A stretch of DNA of 44,154 nt, taken from the IMG/VR virus record IMGVR_UViG_3300050821_003066, positions 1 through 44,154 of that record; one strand, 5' to 3'. How positions within the stretch are numbered: position 1 is the first letter of the stretch; the number at the start of each line of letters is the position of its first letter. The translations under genes were made by a program, and so were the position numbers. Below the pieces are notes generated by a model. That model was not told where the DNA came from. It saw only the letters and a program-made list of their open reading frames with translations, and did not search any database. Source of the stretch: a virus. Shown here piece by piece: positions 1-5,841 of the stretch.

Positions 1-121
1 GGACACCGTTACCAGTTTACCCTATCGCACGTCCCTTTGCATCTGGAGAATTACCTTTGTTTTCAACACCTTTTTATAAAGTTCTTTGTTTTGCAAAGTG
101 ATTTGCATAATCCCAAGTAAG

Positions 122-550
122 TTAATAATGATTATTAACATAATAAAGTTGCTTTGCTTTTCTTACCCTCTGTTCATTCCATCTAATTCTTTCCTGTTTA
201 TTCCATTTAACTCCTTTCTCTCCTTCCCAGTGTAACTTGCTATGGCATGCATCACATAAGTACAGTAGATTCGAAATAGAATTGAATATCTCTATTGAAA
301 CGTTGTAATCAATATGATGGACATGCCCAGTTCTTATCGGTGTATTACAGTGCTGACATCTGAATTTAGCTTTCCTTTTGAGTTCCCAAGCAATGTTCTT
401 AGATGGCCGACACAATTGCGAAACATTTGCAGGAGTGCAGTTCATTCTTTCCGCTACTTCTTCATATGTAAGTCCTTGCATCTTCAAGGTGATGGCTGTA
501 GCTTTCTGCGGACTCATACTTCTTTCTTTTTGCTTCGCGATTAGTGGCAT
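122..550 (-). CDS. HNH endonuclease with N-terminal HTH
   Basis: This 142-residue protein has two parts. Residues about 15-50 look like a helix-turn-helix (LTYEEVAERMNCTPANVSQL). Residues about 64-107 form a zinc-supported HNH nuclease core, with CQHC, then HVHHID, then LCDACHSKLH. Such free-standing HNH enzymes cut DNA and are often mobile in phage genomes. An AGGAGG ribosome site lies just upstream on the minus strand, and a GGTATATA promoter-like box lies a few bases further upstream, so the gene seems to be its own transcription unit. The HTH probably gives DNA specificity, which is an inference. It may be a homing enzyme or a host-directed nuclease. Confidence 0.85.
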   Translation of the reverse strand: MPLIAKQKERSMSPQKATAITLKMQGLTYEEVAERMNCTPANVSQLCRPSKNIAWELKRKAKFRCQHCNTPIRTGHVHHIDYNVSIEIFNSISNLLYLCDACHSKLHWEGEKGVKWNKQERIRWNEQRVRKAKQLYYVNNHY

Positions 551-572
551 ATTCTATATTCCTCCTATTCTT

Positions 573-580
573 TATATACC
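573..580 (-). promoter_or_regulatory. GGTATATA promoter-like box
   Basis: On the minus strand GGTATATA sits about 7 bases before the AGGAGG site of the HNH gene that ends at 122. It is one of about ten similar boxes in the window that lie just upstream of first genes. Confidence 0.5.
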
Positions 581-634
581 GCTGTCTTTTATCCTATATA
601 TACATGAATCTTACCTATATACTGTCAACACAGT

Positions 635-1018
635 ATGAAACAAAGAATCCTAGGATCGCGAGCTATACAGGTACTCAATCTCTTGATTCTAGGATACTCT
701 AACCAACAGATTGGCAAAGCACTTGATATGGCTAGACGTACAGTTAAGGCTCACCTCAGTAGAGCATTTGTCCTCTATGATATCGATTACGCTGTACATG
801 TACCTAGTGTTCGTTTAGCTATCCTTGTCCTCTATGAACGTAATCCTGAGCTAAAGCCTTTCTTTGATGGTGATCGTGCTTCACAGTGGGGCTATCCTTC
901 AGCTGCTGATAATCTAAGGACTGCTGCTGAGATTGATGCCTATCATGATATACAGAGCAGAAGTCTTAAATTCATCAGAAATCGTGCTTGTAACGATCAA
1001 GGGAAGGGAAGGACCTAA
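635..1018 (+). CDS. LuxR/GerE-type helix-turn-helix protein
   Basis: This 127-residue protein carries a GerE-like HTH near the N terminus (residues about 9-45). The pattern is LNLLILGYSNQQIGKAL followed by a recognition-helix-like RRTVKAHLSRAF. There is no receiver or sensor domain, so it is a stand-alone DNA-binding protein. It is divergent from the HNH gene at 122-550, with an AT-rich spacer between them. Its 3' end overlaps by 4 bases the end of a convergent 51-residue gene. It is likely a phage regulator of the small-gene region. No strong ribosome site is seen before its ATG. Confidence 0.75.
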   Translation: MKQRILGSRAIQVLNLLILGYSNQQIGKALDMARRTVKAHLSRAFVLYDIDYAVHVPSVRLAILVLYERNPELKPFFDGDRASQWGYPSAADNLRTAAEIDAYHDIQSRSLKFIRNRACNDQGKGRT

Positions 1019-1170
1019 TACAGCTTGATGACTTTGAAATCTCCAATGAAGACGTTATTGGTAGATGCTATCTTATCGTAAGCGATATCTGCTCTATCCC
1101 TTTCATCGTATCCAACTGTAGTCACAGCTACATTCCCTTGATAAAGCACTATCACCAGTATTTTATACAT
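1015..1170 (-). CDS. small hypothetical protein (51 aa)
   Basis: This is a 51-residue reading frame on the minus strand, starting MYKILVIVLYQ and ending VIKLY. A GGAG ribosome site inside the end of the preceding gene supports the ATG at 1170. It starts 1 base after the stop of the YLCAGF-motif gene, so it is the last member of the minus-strand run. The composition (mixed beta strands with charged residues) looks like a real small phage protein. I do not recognise a family. Confidence 0.6.
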   Translation of the reverse strand: MYKILVIVLYQGNVAVTTVGYDERDRADIAYDKIASTNNVFIGDFKVIKLY

Positions 1171-1171
1171 T

Positions 1172-1434
1172 CTAATCTCCTATCCTCTGTGCAATCGACA
1201 TCCAATAAGATAGCTTATTCCTTAGGATAGGAGCACAGAATGTAATCAGCCCATCCTTAATCACGAATCCTGCACATAAATAGGAAGTAGTAACTTGGTA
1301 GAGGCCATCTAGTATCGCTAATCTCTTACCCGTTGCTTTAGTTTTGGCTACGAATCTCTGAGACTCTATTGCTGCCCTAAGGATTATGCCTAACCCTCTA
1401 TGAATCTAACTTCTTTAATCTTCATTGCTATCAT
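1172..1434 (-). CDS. YLCAGF-motif phage protein, reading frame interrupted
   Basis: Read from the minus strand, the ATG at 1434 has a perfect AGGAG site but its frame stops after 14 residues (stop at 1390-1392). The -1 frame from there is open to 1172 and encodes a well-formed protein with YQVTTSYLCAGFV, CAPILRNK and YWMSIAQRIG. I associate this motif series with a widespread small phage protein of unknown function. The long frame has no ATG, GTG or TTG of its own near its beginning. Joining the two frames would give about 86 residues. Either a -1 ribosomal slip, a real mutation or a single-base sequence error explains this. Confidence 0.55.
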
Positions 1435-1576
1435 TCTCCTGATAGTAGGCACGAGCTATGACAACAGCTAGGTCAGCTATGTCTGCTTGACGACCTAATC
1501 GATCCTGCATATCTCTATCTAGCGTCTTACAAGCATGTGCTGCTGTATACATCCAAGATTTAATCTCTTGTCTCAT
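1415..1576 (-). CDS. small hypothetical protein (53 aa)
   Basis: This 53-residue protein starts MRQEIKSWMYTAAHACK and is helical, with ADIADLAVVIARAYYQ near the end. Its start overlaps the end of the 68-residue gene by 17 bases, with a ribosome site (GGAG) inside that gene. Its own 3' end carries the ribosome site and start of the YLCAGF-motif gene, an arrangement typical of translational coupling. No family is recognised. Confidence 0.6.
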   Translation of the reverse strand: MRQEIKSWMYTAAHACKTLDRDMQDRLGRQADIADLAVVIARAYYQENDSNED

Positions 1577-1766
1577 ATTCTATTTCTCCTACATCTAGAT
1601 AAGTAAAATCAGAGATGAATACAAATCCCTGTAGAACTTTACTGGCTTGCATATCGATTAAGCCATTATCCAGAGGAGCTCTCCATTCGATCTGACCGAA
1701 AGCATTCCCTCCTGCTTTAATTACGACGGTGCCATCATCTCTTTTAATCGTGATTTCAACTAGCAT
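1560..1766 (-). CDS. small hypothetical protein (68 aa)
   Basis: This 68-residue protein is mainly beta-strand in character (MLVEITIKRDDGTVVIKAGG...). It starts 4 bases after the stop of the upstream 57-residue membrane protein. The start is preceded by AGGATTATAAAGAT, a junction sequence repeated elsewhere in this run. It belongs to the compact minus-strand operon. No domain is recognised and the function is unknown. Confidence 0.6.
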   Translation of the reverse strand: MLVEITIKRDDGTVVIKAGGNAFGQIEWRAPLDNGLIDMQASKVLQGFVFISDFTYLDVGEIEYETRD

Positions 1767-1768
1767 AT

Positions 1769-1785
1769 CTTTATAATCCTGTCAG
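1769..1785. repeat. 17-nt junction repeat, copy 1
   Basis: CTTTATAATCCTGTCAG occurs here and again, identical, at 2134-2150. Both lie at gene junctions in the minus-strand run; read on that strand they supply TGACAGGATTATAAAG just before a start codon region. Shorter relatives (TTTATAAAGAAATG) precede two other genes of the run. Confidence 0.7.
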
Positions 1786-1944
1786 CTTAATTGCTATAGC
1801 AATGGCTAGAGAGATTGGGAAGACAAATCCCATGATAAAGCATGGGAGAAATGGCCAGTTATGATTTACATTTCTGCCCATCCAGAAGAACACCCAACTG
1901 ATATATAGGCTAGCTCCAATGAATATAAGCAAGAATACTTTCAT
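1771..1944 (-). CDS. small membrane protein (57 aa)
   Basis: This 57-residue protein has two hydrophobic stretches, residues about 3-21 and 33-53, separated by a short charged loop (WMGRNVNHNW), so it is a likely two-pass inner-membrane peptide. Its start overlaps the stop of the next upstream gene in ATGA fashion, indicating coupled translation. The function is unknown. Small two-pass proteins in phages include holins and superinfection-exclusion proteins, but nothing here decides between them. Confidence 0.6.
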   Translation of the reverse strand: MKVFLLIFIGASLYISWVFFWMGRNVNHNWPFLPCFIMGFVFPISLAIAIAIKLTGL

Positions 1945-2114
1945 TTCTTTATAAACCTCTCTTTAGCTGCCTCCCAACCTTTTTGGAAGGCTTCCCACTC
2001 GCGTTTTGTATGCTGATCCATGATAGCGCGAGCTACAGGCTCACCGAGCTGTTTTATCTCCCAATTAGCTAGTGGATAGGAAGCCTCAAATGCTTGTCTA
2101 ATTTCCTCTTTCAT
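1941..2114 (-). CDS. small charged phage protein (57 aa)
   Basis: This 57-residue protein starts MKEEIRQAFEASYPLANWEI and ends with a basic helix, REWEAFQKGWEAAKERFIKK. The aromatic pattern with FQKGW near the end resembles small phage proteins of unknown role that I have seen in many siphoviruses. It has a 4-base ATGA overlap with the downstream membrane protein. A weak AAGGG site lies about 10 bases upstream. Confidence 0.6.
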   Translation of the reverse strand: MKEEIRQAFEASYPLANWEIKQLGEPVARAIMDQHTKREWEAFQKGWEAAKERFIKK

Positions 2115-2133
2115 TTCTTTATAACCCTTATTT

Positions 2134-2150
2134 CTTTATAATCCTGTCAG
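2134..2150. repeat. 17-nt junction repeat, copy 2
   Basis: This is an identical copy of the 1769-1785 sequence. It overlaps the stop codon of the 95-residue membrane protein and runs into the spacer before the next minus-strand gene. Confidence 0.7.
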
Positions 2151-2434
2151 TCTGCCTCTCTCCAAGCATCCGATTTCAATTCATCTACGTCATCGGGTGA
2201 ATCGTTTGGGAGACCGTTACAAGGTCCGTTTACTCTACAGATGTGAGGAAAAGGTCGTGTGCAGATCTTTATCCTCCTACGACGTATCATCAGCCTAATG
2301 ACATCATATAGGAACCAGCCGAATAGGAAGCCAAGGAATGATGTAATGATGAGAGTTTTGCTGTGGAGTACATATCGAGAGAGTATTGTGTAGCCGACAG
2401 CAAGTAGGATACCTACGAGAGAATGCCTTAGCAT
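2147..2434 (-). CDS. two-pass membrane protein (95 aa)
   Basis: This 95-residue protein has two hydrophobic segments, residues about 5-22 and 29-50, then a basic cluster (MIRRRRIK) and a soluble acidic tail with DSPDDVDELKSD. It is probably an inner-membrane protein with the tail in the cytoplasm. A GGAGG ribosome site and tandem GGTATATA-like boxes lie directly upstream, so it is the first gene of the minus-strand operon that runs down to 1015. No family is recognised. Confidence 0.6.
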   Translation of the reverse strand: MLRHSLVGILLAVGYTILSRYVLHSKTLIITSFLGFLFGWFLYDVIRLMIRRRRIKICTRPFPHICRVNGPCNGLPNDSPDDVDELKSDAWREAD

Positions 2435-2452
2435 ATAAGCCTCCTATATGCT

Positions 2453-2474
2453 TATATACCCCGGATTGTATACC
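2453..2474 (-). promoter_or_regulatory. tandem GGTATATA-like boxes
   Basis: Two boxes on the minus strand, GGTATATA (2453-2460) and GGTATACA (2467-2474), start 14 bases apart upstream of the GGAGG site of the 95-residue membrane protein. Between them and the next gene (2475-2691) I see no convincing gene. Confidence 0.5.
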
Positions 2475-2691
2475 CGTAAGCCTGTGAGATTCTATGAAGA
2501 GTATGCTAGCTATAGGTAATACCGTAGGATCAGTATAAATAACATCGTCAGTATACGGAGGTGATTAGTAATCTATTGCTCTACAAGACGTATTGAAGAT
2601 GTTTAGAGCTATTAAATCATGAAAGATTCAGAAATATCGCGATACATATGATTACAACATAGTCGTCATCTAACTTCCTCCTCAACTACGG

Positions 2692-3129
2692 TTATACAGC
2701 GATATCTGCAGTAAGAATTCTTTCTATCTCCTCTACTTTCTCCAGGATCATCCCTTTCAGCAGCTGATTCATTGGCATATTAATCTTTCTCCTAGCTGCT
2801 TCTAATCTAATGAACATTTCCAATGGCAGTTCGCACGTGACAATCCTCCTAGGAGCAATCCTCCTCTTTCTATTGCCTGCTTGCTCTATCCTTGTAGCCC
2901 ATCTACAGTTGCCAGGCTGATAGTGTCCATCATTATCAATTCTATCAAGCGTCATTCCCTCTGGACGCTTGCCAAGGTCCTCTATGAACTGCTCGAAACT
3001 TCTATATAGGAACGCGATGCCTCGTCCGCCATAGTAAGGATACTCATTGTTGTTTGGATTATTACATCTGAACTTAGCGTCACAATAGGCTTGATATTCT
3101 TTGGGATAGTCTATAGTAGGTTTAATCAT
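2692..3129 (-). CDS. HNH-type homing endonuclease fused to an RHH-like tail
   Basis: Residues 1-90 of this 145-residue protein carry the motif series YYGGRGI, then [19 protein letters not shown], then NCRWAT. This series typifies a family of small HNH/AP2-associated phage endonucleases. Residues about 95-140 ([20 protein letters not shown] and a following helix) look like a ribbon-helix-helix DNA-binding unit. The usual family members are shorter, so the tail looks added. An AGGAGG site and a GGTATATA box lie upstream, suggesting its own transcript. It probably nicks or cuts DNA, and the tail may set specificity or autorepression. Confidence 0.75.
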   Translation of the reverse strand: MIKPTIDYPKEYQAYCDAKFRCNNPNNNEYPYYGGRGIAFLYRSFEQFIEDLGKRPEGMTLDRIDNDGHYQPGNCRWATRIEQAGNRKRRIAPRRIVTCELPLEMFIRLEAARRKINMPMNQLLKGMILEKVEEIERILTADIAV

Positions 3130-3157
3130 GGCTACCTCCTCTTTCCTCCTGCTATAG

Positions 3158-3165
3158 TATATACC
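3158..3165 (-). promoter_or_regulatory. GGTATATA promoter-like box
   Basis: GGTATATA on the minus strand, 18 bases before the AGGAGG site of the HNH gene ending at 2692. It has the same geometry as the other boxes listed. Confidence 0.5.
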
Positions 3166-3228
3166 TCAGTTCTATAGCAGTTATGCCAGAAAAATATTTC
3201 ACCTCTTTTTAGCTAGGAGGAATCTGTT

Positions 3229-3324
3229 ATGACAGGAAACAACATCCTAATAGGAGTAAGATACATCTTTATTAGCAGAGCAAGAGCGTTCTACATCCTC
3301 CTCTGCGTCGTTGTTAAATATTAA
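3229..3324 (+). CDS. possible 31-residue peptide
   Basis: This short frame starts with ATG, has an excellent AGGAGG site 8 bases upstream, and encodes MTGNNILIGVRYIFISRARA and a hydrophobic end. It is a plausible membrane-associated peptide. Evidence is limited to the ribosome site and position, and its 3' end overlaps the convergent frame at 3321-3509. Confidence 0.35.
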   Translation: MTGNNILIGVRYIFISRARAFYILLCVVVKY

Positions 3325-3509
3325 GATTCTATGAGGTAGAATCTACAGCTTCGTTTTCTTCTTTTTGTTCTATATTTACCTGCTCTACGTCCTCCAGCTC
3401 CTATTATGGCTCTATATACATCTTCGTCGTCGGCTGCCCTCCGCCGGCTCGTCGTCAAAATGCCCAATTTGCTAAACCCTTTATTTTCATACACATAGCA
3501 TAAGGCCAT
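3321..3509 (-). CDS. uncertain 62-residue frame
   Basis: This frame encodes 62 residues ending in a very basic stretch (KYRTKRRKRSCRF). There is no ribosome site before the ATG and no recognisable domain, so it may be non-coding. It lies at the edge where base composition changes. An alternative start is the second in-frame methionine region a few codons on. Confidence 0.25.
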   Translation of the reverse strand: MALCYVYENKGFSKLGILTTSRRRAADDEDVYRAIIGAGGRRAGKYRTKRRKRSCRFYLIES

Positions 3510-3596
3510 TAGAATCTAGGGTTTAGACGCATCCTTACTATAGGCGCACCGATCAAGCCAGCACTCGGCGCACGATCAAGGCCAAGTGTGTGTAAA

Positions 3597-3617
3597 TTGC
3601 ACACAATTGCTGTGCAA
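3597..3617. promoter_or_regulatory. inverted repeat, operator-like
   Basis: TTGCACA and TGTGCAA flank a 7-base centre (CAATTGC). This perfect 7-bp dyad lies in the non-coding stretch 3510-4040 and could be a repressor operator. Related CAATTGCA words recur in this stretch and again at 4877-4885. Confidence 0.4.
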
Positions 3618-3772
3618 GATTCCCCAATTGCAAACATGTCAAGATAATTATTTTCGTATTGCAAGCAAAGGTACTTACAAGCGTATAAACCCCATATGCA
3701 AGCCTACGTTATAACACTCATGTTACAGTGATTAAGTAGTCGTTCGGTTGGCGGTTGGTTGCAATTGGCGCG

Positions 3773-3813
3773 GCTCGGGTTTCGCACCCCGTACGCGCGT
3801 ACCAGCCCCGAGC
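3773..3813. other. GC-rich stem enclosing a 12-nt palindrome
   Basis: GCTCGGG (3773-3779) pairs perfectly with CCCGAGC (3807-3813). The perfect palindrome GTACGCGCGTAC (3791-3802) sits inside. As RNA this would be a stable stem, and as DNA a possible cruciform or protein-binding site. It is followed at once by a second short stem, GCAGG/CCTGC (3812-3832). No complete tRNA can be folded here on either strand. Confidence 0.5.
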
Positions 3814-3861
3814 AGGGTTTCCCGAATCCTGCCCCTTGGATCGAATGGCGAAACGTACCCG

Positions 3862-3950
3862 ACAGGTGAGCCGTAGGCTAACCCAAGACAGGGTACAAAG
3901 GTTAGTCCGACCAACCATACAGGCCCTAGCAGTTCGCATGGCTCACCTGT
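3862..3950 (+). ncRNA. candidate branched structured RNA or leader
   Basis: ACAGGTGAGCC (3862-3872) is exactly complementary to GGCTCACCTGT (3940-3950), an 11-bp closing stem around an 89-base element. Inside, GCTA can pair with TAGC, and two small hairpins are possible (ACCC with GGGT; GGTTaGT with ACcAACC, one mismatch). This branched design resembles a structured leader or small RNA. It lies about 90 bases before the gene at 4041. I recognise no known RNA family, and the inner pairing is only suggestive. Confidence 0.35.
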
Positions 3951-3968
3951 ATGCAGCAAAAGGGACAG

Positions 3969-3976
3969 GGTATACA
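3969..3976 (+). promoter_or_regulatory. GGTATACA promoter-like box
   Basis: GGTATACA lies 65 bases before the ATG of the 138-residue gene. It matches the other boxes in seven of eight positions but is further from its gene than most. Confidence 0.35.
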
Positions 3977-4000
3977 GGGTAACCTGATACCTGAGCACAG

Positions 4001-4022
4001 GCATAAGGGTAAACCCCTATGC
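4001..4022 (+). promoter_or_regulatory. leader hairpin before gene at 4041
   Basis: GCATAaGGG and CCCcTATGC close a TAAA loop with one internal mismatch. The hairpin ends a few bases before the AGGAGA ribosome site of the next gene, so it may tune its translation. Confidence 0.45.
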
Positions 4023-4040
4023 ACAGGAGATACACACATC

Positions 4041-4457
4041 ATGGCAAACGATACCCGAATTGAGAAGGCAACCCGCGAATATGTTGGCGCTACGTTGACA
4101 GGGGAACAGATTAAGTTCCTAGTCCGCGAATCTTCCCCTGAATGGAAGGGTGGTATCTACCCTTCCGACGTTGCATACGTTCGGACGAATGAGGGATTCG
4201 TACCGCGCGGTAAGGATGCATACGGGGACGGTGTACTTGAGTATATCGGCACGGATGCATTCCGAGTCCTTGCGACTGAGGATATTGTCCGCAAGGAACG
4301 TTCCGGTAGGGGACGTGGGGCAACCATGCCAACCCCGCCGGACACACTCAAGGCGCAATTGGCTACTGTCAAGGCCAAGATGGAAGAACTCAAGGCCAAG
4401 ATGCCAACCCCAATTCCCGCAAAGGGAAAGGGTAAGGATGGTTCAGCAACCGTCTAG
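4041..4457 (+). CDS. hypothetical phage protein (138 aa)
   Basis: The best start is the ATG at 4041, preceded by CAGGAGA; the frame is open further upstream but without a ribosome site. The protein has an alpha/beta N-terminal part (ATLTGEQIKFLVRES, then VAYVRTNEGFV) and a flexible lysine/proline-rich end with a KAKMEELKAKM helix. Codon use is richer in G and C than in neighbouring phage genes, suggesting a different origin. It lies in a small plus-strand unit with the 84-residue gene, inside a stretch rich in inverted repeats. The function is unknown. Confidence 0.65.
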   Translation: MANDTRIEKATREYVGATLTGEQIKFLVRESSPEWKGGIYPSDVAYVRTNEGFVPRGKDAYGDGVLEYIGTDAFRVLATEDIVRKERSGRGRGATMPTPPDTLKAQLATVKAKMEELKAKMPTPIPAKGKGKDGSATV

Positions 4458-4471
4458 TTGGTACACGTAGT

Positions 4472-4533
4472 TTGCGTCTAGGGTATGGTGCCTTACCGCT
4501 AGTACAGCGGTGCATGGCATACCCTAGGCGCAA
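4472..4533. other. 16-bp inverted repeat with internal hairpin
   Basis: The sequence at 4472-4487 is complementary to 4518-4533 over 16 bases with one G-T pair (core CTAGGGTATG / CATACCCTAG). Inside, ACCGCT and AGCGGT (4495-4511) form a second hairpin with loop AGTAC. It is not followed by a T-run, so it is not a typical terminator. It lies between two co-directional genes and could be a processing site, translational switch or recombination site. Confidence 0.7.
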
Positions 4534-4578
4534 GCCTATTTGCACGAACTACACACACACACTGAAAGGAACAAAACA

Positions 4579-4833
4579 ATGGCGCGTAACTTCAGATTGG
4601 AGCCTTGCAAGTGCTGCCACTATAGCGGCTCATTCGCTGACGTCCATGTAGTAGTACATGGGGTCTGGGATTGTTTCCAAATGCTTTCGGTCGGGTTCAC
4701 TGTCGAGGATGCAAAGGAGCATCTAGCAATCGTTATCGAGATTAGCGGTTTAAGCGGACCTAAGCTACAGGCTGCCCTGCTCATCGCAGGTATGACAGTC
4801 GAGGCTAACATTCAACCCACACACACAGCGTAG
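4579..4833 (+). CDS. hypothetical protein with CxxC motif (84 aa)
   Basis: The ATG at 4579 follows GAAAGGA and is preferred over the upstream in-frame ATG at 4540, which falls in a CA-repeat without a ribosome site. The protein begins with a CKCCHYSG knuckle (residues about 10-17), then an alpha/beta body (VHGVWDCFQMLSVGF and a long helix). No family is recognised. A strong terminator begins 7 bases after its stop, so it ends the 4041-4833 unit. Confidence 0.65.
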   Translation: MARNFRLEPCKCCHYSGSFADVHVVVHGVWDCFQMLSVGFTVEDAKEHLAIVIEISGLSGPKLQAALLIAGMTVEANIQPTHTA

Positions 4834-4840
4834 GCTACTC

Positions 4841-4870
4841 GGCCAGTGCATAACGCACTGGCCTTTTCTT
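4841..4870 (+). terminator. rho-independent terminator
   Basis: GGCCAGTGC and GCACTGGCC form a perfect 9-bp stem with loop ATAAC, followed by TTTTCTT. It closes the plus-strand unit 4041-4833. Confidence 0.9.
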
Positions 4871-4889
4871 ACGTCCCAATTGCACGTAT

Positions 4890-4901
4890 ATTGTATACAA
4901 T
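4890..4901. promoter_or_regulatory. perfect 12-nt palindrome
   Basis: ATTGTATACAAT is a perfect palindrome in the 349-base gap 4834-5182. It could be an operator. Nearby ACTCGGCG words (4923, 4948) match one at 3572 on the other side of the island. Apart from these words, this palindrome, the terminator and the 41-base repeats, I see nothing else in the gap. Confidence 0.35.
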
Positions 4902-5029
4902 TTGGTTGCATTGTGAGCACAGACTCGGCGCACTAGCGCGCACAGGGACTCGGCGTAGTTTGCAATCCCTTGCAATTCAAGGGCCATTATGAGCCAATTT
5001 TCGAATTTATTTTTGTGACGACGGGGACT

Positions 5030-5070
5030 GGTATCTTCATCTAGAACTATACTTTCCGAAAATCTTAACT
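5030..5070. repeat. 41-nt direct repeat, copy 1
   Basis: This copy starts GGTATCTTCA and ends ACTTTCCGAAAATCTTAACT. The second copy at 5087-5127 has the same length and matches except for a variable centre. A shorter echo (GAAAATCTTAACTACTAAGG) is at about 5743-5762. Confidence 0.8.
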
Positions 5071-5086
5071 GGTAACCACATCCAAT

Positions 5087-5127
5087 GGTATCTTCAGATA
5101 TGGTTCTACTTTCCGAAAATCCTAACT
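5087..5127. repeat. 41-nt direct repeat, copy 2
   Basis: Partner of 5030-5070, separated from it by 16 bases. It lies beyond the 3' end of the minus-strand exported-protein gene. The tandem spacing would suit a double protein-binding site. Confidence 0.8.
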
Positions 5128-5182
5128 ACTAATCTTCAGTTATTAGCAAATTCTGCTAAACTGCCATAAACTTCCTATACAT

Positions 5183-5686
5183 CTACATCTGAGGAAACTT
5201 TACACAGTGCTTAGAACCATCTTCTGCAGTTAACAGTATACGAGACTTATCAGCACAGGTAGCAAACGTTATTTTACAACCATGTTTTGCATCTTCAGAA
5301 ATAGACCACCCAGTTGAATATGCTAAAGAAAAAGTATCGAAACAACTCTTAGTTTCAGTGAGGGCAGGTACATCCATAGGCGGTTCAAAGTCTTTAAGCG
5401 GTCCACTGTCTGTACCGTCACCTACATTCTCATATTCCCAGCCAGGAGCATCCTTCGGTGCTGGTGGAAACCAAACTACGGTTGGTCCTATCTGAAAGTC
5501 GTCCCTCACAGTTGTATCTTCCATATACTTTGTATAGTCAGATTCAGGATATCCCTGCCACGTAGGAGCTCCTATCGAGAAGTCTTTAATCTCAGTACAG
5601 GGAGCATCCTTGACAGTACCTACCCATACCTTTTGTGCTGCTGCAGATAAAATCATCAGCATTAGTACTGCTGCTAAACTTTTCAT
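5183..5686 (-). CDS. exported protein of unknown function (167 aa)
   Basis: A short Sec signal peptide is clear (MKSLAAVLMLMILSAAAQ), with a likely cut after the alanines. The mature part has at least five cysteines (APC, KSCFD, GCKITFATC, KHC) that could form disulfides, and a WVGTVKDAPC start. It stands alone on the minus strand between two plus-strand units, with AAGGAG and a GGTATACT box upstream. It is therefore probably an independently expressed periplasmic or secreted effector, perhaps changing the host surface. No family is recognised. Confidence 0.7.
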   Translation of the reverse strand: MKSLAAVLMLMILSAAAQKVWVGTVKDAPCTEIKDFSIGAPTWQGYPESDYTKYMEDTTVRDDFQIGPTVVWFPPAPKDAPGWEYENVGDGTDSGPLKDFEPPMDVPALTETKSCFDTFSLAYSTGWSISEDAKHGCKITFATCADKSRILLTAEDGSKHCVKFPQM

Positions 5687-5703
5687 ATAAATCTCCTTTA
5701 CCT

Positions 5704-5711
5704 AGTATACC
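5704..5711 (-). promoter_or_regulatory. GGTATACT promoter-like box
   Basis: Located on the minus strand about 5 bases before the AAGGAG site of the exported protein gene. It is the most divergent member of the box set. Confidence 0.4.
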
Positions 5712-5814
5712 GTTACTGCTGATATCATCATCTTGATTTTAATGAAAATCTTAACTACTAAGGATGTCTGCAAAGGTTGTTATATAAAAATATTTCATTC
5801 CGTCCTATACTAGC

Positions 5815-5822
5815 GGTATAAT
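5815..5822 (+). promoter_or_regulatory. GGTATAAT promoter-like box
   Basis: GGTATAAT, embedded in ACTAGCGGTATA, lies 19 bases before the ATG at 5842. The same ACTAGCGGTATA string occurs at 7520-7531 before another first gene. Confidence 0.6.
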
Positions 5823-5841
5823 AACTTACAGGCAGAATAAA

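Noticed and set aside
22-108. 28-codon minus-strand frame (MQITLQNKELYKK...)
   Set aside because: Only a weak GGGA precedes the ATG and no domain or neighbour supports it.
2475-2691. Several very short frames in the gap before the 95-residue membrane protein
   Set aside because: All are under 16 codons, and the one with a good ribosome site (GGAGG at 2556-2560, GTG start) stops after 11 codons.
3740-3850. Possible tRNA gene (GC-rich arms, GAATCCTGCCCC-like segment)
   Set aside because: No consistent acceptor stem, anticodon loop of seven and T-arm can be built on either strand; the apparent T-loop is too long.
3732-4358. Overlapping frames on both strands across the 3.7-4.4 kb leader and gene
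   Set aside because: They are shadows of structured non-coding sequence or of the 138-residue gene and lack ribosome sites.
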